Assembly: GCF_025353065.1 (NCBI RefSeq)
Contig: NZ_JANXRJ010000009.1
Location: 1-64,000 of the forward strand
Length of the DNA stretch: 64,000 nucleotides
Origin: Lapillicoccus sp.
GTDB taxonomy: Bacteria > Actinomycetota > Actinomycetes > Actinomycetales > Dermatophilaceae
Direction of reading: 5' to 3'
A model generated the notes under the pieces. The model made no database searches. It saw nothing but the letters and a program-made list of their open reading frames with translations, and was not told the DNA's origin. The translations under genes and the position numbers were made by a program. This document shows, in pieces, positions 58,598 to 64,000 of the stretch. Positions within the stretch are counted from its first letter, which is position 1, and the number at the start of each line of letters is the position of its first letter.

Positions 58598-60101
58598 TCC
58601 CCGCTTGTTGCTTCGCGCGTGCCCGAAGTGGGGGCGAAGTGGCCTCGTTCGGGCACTCCGAAAGCAATAAGCGGGGGTGAGGGGTATGCCGCGCGCCCGA
58701 AGGGTCAGGCTCGATCGCTCCGAGTAGGGCGTTCTCGATGACCTCGGTCAGGGCAGGGTGGATCCAGTACTGCTTCTTCGCGATGTCGTCCGCGCGCTGG
58801 CCGAACTGCATCGCCTGGATCAGGGGCTGGACGAGCGTCGAGGACATCGGACCCATCAGGTGGGCGCCGAGGATCTCGAGGGTGTCCGGGTCGACGATGA
58901 CCTTGCAGATGCCGCTGGTGTCCTCCAGGGCCCAGCCGAAGGCGACGTCCCCGAACCTCTGGGTGGCGGCGTGGAACGGCCGCCCGGCTGCCTCGAGCTG
59001 CTCCTGGGTGTGGCCGACCGCCGCGATCTGGGGGTGGCTGAAGACCGCGTGGGGCACGTAGCGGTGGTCGCTCTCGACGGGGGCCTCGGGATGGGTGAGG
59101 TTGTGCTTGACGACGCGCATCTCGTGGTTGGCGACGTGCTTGAGCTGGTGGTCGCTGCTGATGTCGCCGAGGGCCCAGACGCCGGTCACCGGGGTGCGTT
59201 GCTGGGCGTCGACGACGAGCCGCCCGTCGTCGTGCGTCGGGAGCCCGCCCGCTGCAGCGTCGAGCAGGTCGGTGTTGGGGACGCGCCCGACCGCGAGCAG
59301 AACGGCATCGGTGTCGATGCAGGACGTCCCGTCGGGCCCCTCGACCGTGAGCCGCCAAGCCGACCCGCTGCGCTCGGCGGCGACCACGGTGGACTCCAGC
59401 CGCAGGTCGAAACGAGCCCGCGCGAGGTCGGTGAAGGCGCCGCTGATCTCGCCGTCCTCAGCCGTCAGCACTCGCGGACCGCGGTGCACCCAGGTGACCG
59501 CGCTGCCCAGGGCGTCGAGGACGTGGGCGAACTCCGCCGCGATGAAGCCGCCGCCGACGATGACGATCCGGGCCGGCAGCCGGTCGACGCGCATGATGGT
59601 GTCGCTGGTGTGCACCCCGTGGTCGGGGTCGGCCGCACGGAGCCCGTCGATCTCCAGGCCCCGGGGACGGCCTCCAGCGGCGATGACCCAGCGGTCGGCG
59701 GTGATCGTCACTCCCGTCCCGGTGTCGAGCTGCATCGGTCCGGTGAAGTGGGCCAGGCCCTGGTAGACGGTGACGTTGGCCGCGTCCTTGCGGTAGGCCT
59801 CCCCACCGCTCGCGATGGGGTCGATGCGGGCGAAGACCCTTTCGCGGATCGCCGCCCAGTCCGAGTGGACCCCGTCGACCTGGACGCCGAGCCGGACGGA
59901 CTCGGCCGCCTCGACGACCCGGTCGGAGGGCAGCACGAACATCTTCGTCGGGATGCACCCGACGTTGAGGCAGGTGCCGCCGAAGACCCCCTTCTCGACC
60001 AGTCCGATGTCGAGGTCGTCCAGCTCCGGCCCGATGATCGAGTTGCCCGATCCGGTGCCGATGATGACGAGGTCGTGGTGGCGGGTCTCCGGCGCAGGCA
60101 T
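58587..60101 (-). CDS. mtr: Mycothione reductase
   Basis: This flavoprotein disulfide reductase keeps mycothiol reduced. The FAD motif DLVIIGTGSGNSIIGPELDD, the redox-active GGTCLNVGCIPTK, the NADPH motif RIVIVGGGFIAAEFAHVLDA, WALGDISSDHQLKHVANHE and the C-terminal His-Pro dyad region YWIHPALTEVIENALL are present. At 504 residues it exceeds the usual 460: after ALLGAIEPDPSG, about 26 residues are encoded by the palindrome at 58599-58676, and the stop overlaps the end of kdd by 11 bases. The ATG lies 6 bases after TACTCT on the minus strand (60108-60113). Confidence 0.92.
   Translation of the reverse strand: MPAPETRHHDLVIIGTGSGNSIIGPELDDLDIGLVEKGVFGGTCLNVGCIPTKMFVLPSDRVVEAAESVRLGVQVDGVHSDWAAIRERVFARIDPIASGGEAYRKDAANVTVYQGLAHFTGPMQLDTGTGVTITADRWVIAAGGRPRGLEIDGLRAADPDHGVHTSDTIMRVDRLPARIVIVGGGFIAAEFAHVLDALGSAVTWVHRGPRVLTAEDGEISGAFTDLARARFDLRLESTVVAAERSGSAWRLTVEGPDGTSCIDTDAVLLAVGRVPNTDLLDAAAGGLPTHDDGRLVVDAQQRTPVTGVWALGDISSDHQLKHVANHEMRVVKHNLTHPEAPVESDHRYVPHAVFSHPQIAAVGHTQEQLEAAGRPFHAATQRFGDVAFGWALEDTSGICKVIVDPDTLEILGAHLMGPMSSTLVQPLIQAMQFGQRADDIAKKQYWIHPALTEVIENALLGAIEPDPSGARHTPHPRLLLSECPNEATSPPLRARAKQQAGISG
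58599..58676. repeat. 78-bp imperfect palindrome at convergent gene ends
   Basis: CCCCGCTTGTTGCTT (58599-58613) pairs with AAGCAATAAGCGGGG (58662-58676) at 14 of 15 positions, and inner arms GTGCCCGAA (58619-58627) and TTCGGGCAC (58648-58656) are perfect. Size and architecture match the 77-bp repeats at 3746 and 48285, but the arm sequence differs except for an inner GTGCCCG. It could terminate kdd while also encoding the C-terminus of mtr on the other strand. Confidence 0.75.
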
Positions 60102-60160
60102 ACCCCGAGAGTAGTGAGCGCCGGTGGGCGACCGGGAGCGGGCGGTGCCAGGATGGCCGG

Positions 60161-60616
60161 ATGAGAGCAACCCTGCTGCTGTGCGACCACGCCGTCGTGG
60201 CGGAGGGCAAGCTCTACATCAGCGGAGCCGGGTGGTCCGTGACCGGTCCGGACCCCGCCCCCTCGGCGATCGCCCTCAAGCTCGACGTGCCCTGGGACCT
60301 CACCAACCAGCCCATCGAGATCCGCCTCCGGCTGGTGACCGAGGACGGCGCACCGGTGCTGCAGGCCGGCCCGGCGGGGCCGTCCCCCATCGAGGTCGTG
60401 GCCCGGCTCGAGGTCGGCCGCCCGGTCGGTGTCCCGGCCGGAAGCCCCATCGACGCGCCGCTCGCGGTGAACCTCCCCGCGCTGCCGCTCGCCCCCGGCA
60501 GCCGCTACTCCTGGGTGCTCGAGATCGACGGCGAGCACGAGGCGGACTGGCACCTCGCCTTCTCGACCCGACCGGCGCCCGCGCCGCCCGGCAGTGCGAC
60601 CGCGCTGCCTCAGTAG
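60161..60616 (+). CDS. DUF6941-like conserved protein
   Basis: This 151-residue protein of unknown function begins MRATLLLCDHAVVAEGKLYI, then SGAGWSVTGPDPAPSAIALK and an all-beta pattern with VPWDLTNQPIEIRLRLVTED, IEVVARLEVGRPVGVPAGSP and YSWVLEIDGEHEADWHLAF. The pattern fits a small actinobacterial family annotated as DUF6941. The ATG lies 6 bases after CAGGAT (60149-60154), a weaker version of the leaderless signature. No role in lysine metabolism is evident despite its position. Confidence 0.75.
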   Translation: MRATLLLCDHAVVAEGKLYISGAGWSVTGPDPAPSAIALKLDVPWDLTNQPIEIRLRLVTEDGAPVLQAGPAGPSPIEVVARLEVGRPVGVPAGSPIDAPLAVNLPALPLAPGSRYSWVLEIDGEHEADWHLAFSTRPAPAPPGSATALPQ

Positions 60617-60676
60617 CGGTTCGGGCGCAGTAACGGTCCGGGCGCAGTAAGCATGCGGGCGCAGCAGCGGTTCGGG
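60615..60676. repeat. 17-bp tandem repeats
   Basis: Three full 17-base units (60615-60631, 60632-60648, 60649-60665) and a partial fourth share the pattern AGCGGTTCGGGCGCAGT with substitutions mainly in the first nine bases. They begin just at the stop of the DUF6941 gene and lie about 90 bases before the kamD start. They might be multiple sites for a regulator or a simple slippage array. Confidence 0.75.
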
Positions 60677-60768
60677 AGGATCCACGTCGCAACCCGGCGT
60701 CCGACGTGAGATCTGCGGCAGATCTCCCGGATGACAGGAAGAACGCCCATCGTGGGTACGCTTCAGCC

Positions 60769-62382
60769 GTGCCCACGACGACCCGTGCCCGCCTCGAGCT
60801 CGATCCTGCCGTCGTCCGCCGTGCTCGCTCGCTTGCCCGCACGGCGGGCGCCCCGGTGGTCCGGCTGGCGCGCAGCCACACGACCGTGTCGGTCGAACGC
60901 GCCACCCTGCGCCTCGCCGGCCTGTCCGGCGCCGACCACGAAGGCATCCCGTGGGTCAACCACCTCGTCGACGCCGTCCGGGCCGAGGTCGGTCTCGAGC
61001 GCGGGGTGACGACCCCGGTCTTTGACGCGCTGCGCCGCGGGGAGGCTCCCGACCTGCTGATCCTCGCGCAGAAGGCGGCCAGCGGCTCGGTGTCGTTCCA
61101 GCTGCCCGACGGCCGGGGGCTGACGGCCGCCCGGCGGGCCGCGCGGCGCGAGGTGAGCCAGGGCATCCGGCGCATCGACCGCCAGCGGGTCGCCCGCGAG
61201 CGCCTCGTCCGGCGGCACGGCGACCCGAAGCAGACCCCGTGGATCTACCTCATCGTGGCGACCGGCGACATCGACGAGGACATCCCCCAGGCTCAGGCCG
61301 CCGCCCGCGAGGGCGCCGACGTCATCGCGGTCATCCGCTCGACGGGGCAGTCGCTGCTCGACTACGTGCCCGAGGGCGCCACGCACGAGGGGTATGCCGG
61401 CACCTACGCCACCCAGGAGAACTTCCGGCTGATGCGGGCGGCGCTCGACGAGACGAGCAAGGAGGTCGGGCGCTACATCCGGCTCACGAACTACGCCTCC
61501 GGCCTCTGCATGCCCGAGATCGCCGTGCTGGCGGGTCTCGAGCGCCTCGACATGATGCTCAACGACTCGATGTACGGCATCCTGTTCCGCGACATCAACC
61601 CCGTCCGCACCTTCGTCGACCAGCGCTTCTCGCGGCAGATCCACGCTCGCGCCGGCATCATCATCAACACCGGCGAGGACAACTACCTGACGACCGCCGA
61701 CGCCGTCGAGGCCGCCCACACGGTCACCGTGAGCCAGCTGCTGAACGAGTTCTTCGCCAAGGAGGCCGGGCTGCAGGACTGGCAGCTCGGCCTCGGGCAC
61801 GCGTTCGAGATCGTCCCCGAGATCCCCGACTCCTTCCGGATGGAGCTCGCCCACGCCATGCTGGCCCGGCAGCTGTTCCCGAAGGCGCCGCTGAAGTGGA
61901 TGCCGCCGACGAAGCACATGACGGGCGACATCTTCCGCGGCTACCTGCTCGACGGCTTCTTCAACCTCGTCGGGGCGATGACCGGCCAGAGCATCCTGCT
62001 GGTCGGGATGATGACCGAGGCGGTCGTCACGCCGTTCCTGTCCGACCGCGACCTCGCCCTGCAGAACGTCCGCTACGTGCTCGGCGCCGCGGGCGGCCTC
62101 GTCGAGGACTTCCATCCGCCGCGGGACGGATTCATCCAGACCCGGGCGCGCACCGTGCTCGGCGAGGCGGTCGGGCTGCTCGAGGCGATCGTCGCCGACA
62201 CCTCGGGTCGCTCGGGCGGCGTCCCGCCGCTGCTCGCGGCCATCGGCGACGGCACGTTCGGCCTGATGAAGCGGCCGGCCGATGCCGGCAAGGGCCTCGG
62301 CGGGGTCGTCGAGCGGGCCCCCGGACCGGACGGCTACGACAACCCGGCCACCACCCTCCTCGAGGAAGGCAGCTCACGATGA
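60769..62382 (+). CDS. kamD: Lysine 5,6-aminomutase, alpha subunit
   Basis: KamD/KamE use adenosylcobalamin and PLP to convert beta-lysine to 3,5-diaminohexanoate. The 537-residue alpha subunit is a TIM barrel with WIYLIVATGDIDEDIPQAQA, GADVIAVIRSTGQSLLDYVP, GYAGTYATQENFRLMRAALD, LTNYASGLCMPEIAVLAGLE, LNDSMYGILFRDINPVRTFV and WMPPTKHMTGDIFRGYLLDG. The GTG at 60769 lies 6 bases after TACGCT (60757-60762), a leaderless signature. Its stop overlaps kamE (ATGA). Confidence 0.93.
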   Translation: MPTTTRARLELDPAVVRRARSLARTAGAPVVRLARSHTTVSVERATLRLAGLSGADHEGIPWVNHLVDAVRAEVGLERGVTTPVFDALRRGEAPDLLILAQKAASGSVSFQLPDGRGLTAARRAARREVSQGIRRIDRQRVARERLVRRHGDPKQTPWIYLIVATGDIDEDIPQAQAAAREGADVIAVIRSTGQSLLDYVPEGATHEGYAGTYATQENFRLMRAALDETSKEVGRYIRLTNYASGLCMPEIAVLAGLERLDMMLNDSMYGILFRDINPVRTFVDQRFSRQIHARAGIIINTGEDNYLTTADAVEAAHTVTVSQLLNEFFAKEAGLQDWQLGLGHAFEIVPEIPDSFRMELAHAMLARQLFPKAPLKWMPPTKHMTGDIFRGYLLDGFFNLVGAMTGQSILLVGMMTEAVVTPFLSDRDLALQNVRYVLGAAGGLVEDFHPPRDGFIQTRARTVLGEAVGLLEAIVADTSGRSGGVPPLLAAIGDGTFGLMKRPADAGKGLGGVVERAPGPDGYDNPATTLLEEGSSR

Positions 62383-63173
62383 GCACGCGGCATACCCCTG
62401 GCGCGGCGGAGCGGCCGAGCCCGCCCTCGATCGTGCGGCCCTACGGCGACACCACCGGTGACGGCATGGTGCAGGTGTCCTTCACCCTGCCGCTGCCCCA
62501 CGACAAGCGGGCCGAGGGAGCGGCGCTGCAGCTGGCGAAGAAGATGGGGATGGACCCGGCGCTGCTCGTGCACGCGAAGCCGATGGGGCCGGACTTCACC
62601 TTCTTCGTCGTCTACGGCTCGGTGACCCACCTCGTCGACACCCGCGAGGTCGTCGTCATCGAGCGCGAGTACCCGCTGCTCGCCGCCAAGGAGATCAACC
62701 TCGCCATCAAGCGCAGCCTGCGCCGCAAGCTCGTGGTCGTCGGGGCCTGCATCGGCACCGACGCCCACACCGTCGGCATCGACGCGATCCTCAACATCAA
62801 GGGCTTCGCGGGGGAGAAGGGCCTGGAGTACTACCGCGAGATCACCGTGGTCAACCTCGGCGCCCAGGTGCTCGTCCCCGACCTCGTCGCGCGGGCACGC
62901 GCCGAGAGGGCCGACGCCGTCCTCGTCAGCCAGGTCGTGACGCAGCGGGACGCGCACATCCACAACACGGGCCAGATGTCGGCGGCCTTCCGTGAGGCCT
63001 ACCCCTCCGGGCAGGTGCCCCTGCTCGTCGTCGGCGGGCCGCGCTTCGAGGAGGGCACGGCGGGGGCGCTCGGGGTCGACCGGATCTTCGGCCGGGGCAC
63101 CACCCCCGGTGAGGTCGCGAGCTACCTCGTCCACGCGCTGGTCCCCGACGCCCCGGCCCGCGTGGCGTCATGA
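62379..63173 (+). CDS. kamE: Lysine 5,6-aminomutase, beta (cobalamin-binding) subunit
   Basis: The 264-residue subunit has an N-terminal dimerisation domain (VQVSFTLPLPHDKRAEGAAL, QLAKKMGMDPALLVHAKPMG) and a B12 Rossmann domain with GTDAHTVGIDAILN (D-x-H-x-x-G; the His replaces the lower axial ligand), VVNLGAQVLVPDLVARARAE and VGGPRFEEGTAGALGVDRIF. Overlaps of four bases with kamD and with the following gene indicate a tight operon. Confidence 0.93.
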   Translation: MSTRHTPGAAERPSPPSIVRPYGDTTGDGMVQVSFTLPLPHDKRAEGAALQLAKKMGMDPALLVHAKPMGPDFTFFVVYGSVTHLVDTREVVVIEREYPLLAAKEINLAIKRSLRRKLVVVGACIGTDAHTVGIDAILNIKGFAGEKGLEYYREITVVNLGAQVLVPDLVARARAERADAVLVSQVVTQRDAHIHNTGQMSAAFREAYPSGQVPLLVVGGPRFEEGTAGALGVDRIFGRGTTPGEVASYLVHALVPDAPARVAS

Positions 63174-63556
63174 CGCAGCCTCCCGTCGTCGGCCTGAGCG
63201 TCACGCACCGCCGTTACGTGCCGTACAGCCACGCCCACTACGCCGGCAACCTCGTCGACGGCGCCTACTCCCTGGCGGCCTTCGGCGACGTCGCCACCGA
63301 AATGTGTGTCCGCACCGACGGTGATGAGGGGCTCTTCGCCAGCTACAGCGACGTCCAGTTCGTCTCGCCCGTCCGCGCGGGGGACATCATCGAGATCGAG
63401 GCGCGCCTCGTGCGGGTCGGCCGCCGCAGCCGCGAGATGGAGTTCGAGGTCCGCGTCGTCGGACGGGGTGCGCCAGAGCTCGGCTCGTCCGCCGCGACCG
63501 TGCTCGACCCCCCGGTTGTCGCGACAACAGCGCGTGGTGTCGTAGTCGTGCCCTGA
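63170..63556 (+). CDS. kal: 3-aminobutyryl-CoA ammonia-lyase (hotdog fold)
   Basis: The 128-residue protein has the hotdog fold of the lysine-pathway deaminase: THRRYVPYSHAHYAGNLVDG, AYSLAAFGDVATEMCVRTDG, DVQFVSPVRAGDIIEIEARL and SREMEFEVRVVGRG. Kal releases ammonia from 3-aminobutyryl-CoA to give crotonyl-CoA. Assignment rests on both the DxxYxGNLVDG-like signature and the operon with kamDE. The preceding step, the 3-keto-5-aminohexanoate cleavage enzyme, is not seen in the window. Confidence 0.85.
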   Translation: MTQPPVVGLSVTHRRYVPYSHAHYAGNLVDGAYSLAAFGDVATEMCVRTDGDEGLFASYSDVQFVSPVRAGDIIEIEARLVRVGRRSREMEFEVRVVGRGAPELGSSAATVLDPPVVATTARGVVVVP

Positions 63557-64000
63557 ACGGGTGGCCACGGCCCGATGCCGCTGCTGATCGGCGGGTAGCT
63601 GTGGGACCGGGTGATCACCGAGGTCGCGCCGCAGGTCCGGTGACCGGATGGTGAGACGAACCGCCCATCTGGACATATCCGAGAAGTCGGTTATGACGCA
63701 TATGTTGACCAACTCCTGACGTCTTGCTGACCCGGCCCAGACGGGGTGTCTGAGTTGCGCACCGGGTGACCTCGCGCGCCCTGCGGGCGGCGTCGGCGTG
63801 TCGCGCGCCGACACGCCGGGGTGCACCAAAAAGTTTGTCCGAGAACGAAATTGGGGCGACGCTGCTGACCTGCGGCGATGCGCGTTTCCGCAGGTGAACG
63901 CCGGGTTGACAGGTCGTGGACGCTGAGTAGTTTTGCTCTCGGTTGTTCGCCCGGAGGACTGCACACGAGGCCGGGGGAGTGCACCGACAAGGGAGTTCTT
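63557..64000. other. Non-coding region with hairpins and an outward promoter
   Basis: No convincing gene is seen in these 444 bases. A 10-bp hairpin CGGCGTGTCG/CGACACGCCG lies at 63794-63818 and a second, ACCTGCGG/CCGCAGGT, at 63868-63895. A promoter-like TTGACA (63906-63911) with TAGTTT (63928-63933, 16-base spacing) reads rightward, leaving at least 60 bases of leader before the edge. An AAGGGAG ribosome-site-like sequence (63989-63995) suggests a gene starting just outside the window. Confidence 0.5.
63906..63933 (+). promoter_or_regulatory. Sigma-70-type promoter reading off the right edge
   Basis: TTGACA and TAGTTT with 16 bases between them resemble vegetative promoters of high-GC actinobacteria. 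Unlike most genes in this window, the downstream gene would have a real 5' leader. Confidence 0.55.

Overview
The window is about 64 kb of very GC-rich (roughly 70% by eye), densely packed actinobacterial DNA. The pupylation and proteasome locus, a mycothione reductase, a DUF3866 protein, helY next to tatC, and a pervasive leaderless-start signal all point to Actinomycetota. The gene order and the striking abundance of the 7-mer GTATGCC/GGCATAC suggest a member of the Intrasporangiaceae-like Micrococcales; that family placement is inference.

Layout. (1) 1-9.4 kb: a PAC2 protein (cut by the edge), a HAD phosphatase, a GntR regulator, a RecB-like nuclease, an array of four related small membrane proteins (the last truncated), and B12-dependent methionine synthase metH. 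(2) 9.4-33.6 kb: the extended proteasome neighbourhood, with an M50 protease, an SSB-like protein, trmI, the arc/mpa ATPase, dop, pup, prcB, prcA and pafA. It is interrupted by a zone of gene decay (11.8-14.4 kb: tetR and uvrA-like remnants and two frameshifted ABC transporter genes), a small ArsR/SRPBCC/VOC operon, lipoate ligase, prs, a lipase-like hydrolase, a glutathione peroxidase overlapping prcA, and two large coiled-coil proteins. (3) 33.7-44.8 kb: two FKBP isomerases, DUF3866, pafB-pafC, a small membrane gene with a possible leaderless 13-codon upstream ORF, tatA, tatC, a diacylglycerol kinase-like enzyme, a flavin reductase and helY. (4) 45-48.3 kb: molybdate regulator and modABC. 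(5) 48.4-55.8 kb: a 5'-3' exonuclease, a Lrp regulator followed by a 10-bp tandem array, YbaK, a MerR protein, a divergent tetR / Baeyer-Villiger monooxygenase pair with an SDR, and a VapBC pair. (6) 55.8-63.6 kb: a lysine-fermentation-type cluster (kamA, kdd, kamD, kamE, kal) in which mycothione reductase and a DUF6941 protein are embedded. The last 444 bases hold hairpins and a promoter reading out of the window.

How it works together. Pup is deamidated by Dop, ligated by PafA, recognised by the Arc ring and degraded by the PrcAB core; PafBC is the neighbouring DNA-damage regulator. KamA, KamD/E, Kdd and Kal would take L-lysine through beta-lysine, 3,5-diaminohexanoate and 3-aminobutyryl-CoA, with the cleavage enzyme (Kce) not seen here. 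KamDE and MetH both need cobalamin.

The least-explained signals are a dispersed 77-bp palindromic repeat whose insertion appears to have extended a protein C-terminus, the roughly nine-fold excess of GTATGCC, the decayed resistance-like module, the four-gene membrane array, and a uniform TANNNT-(6-8 nt)-start signature in front of about twenty genes.
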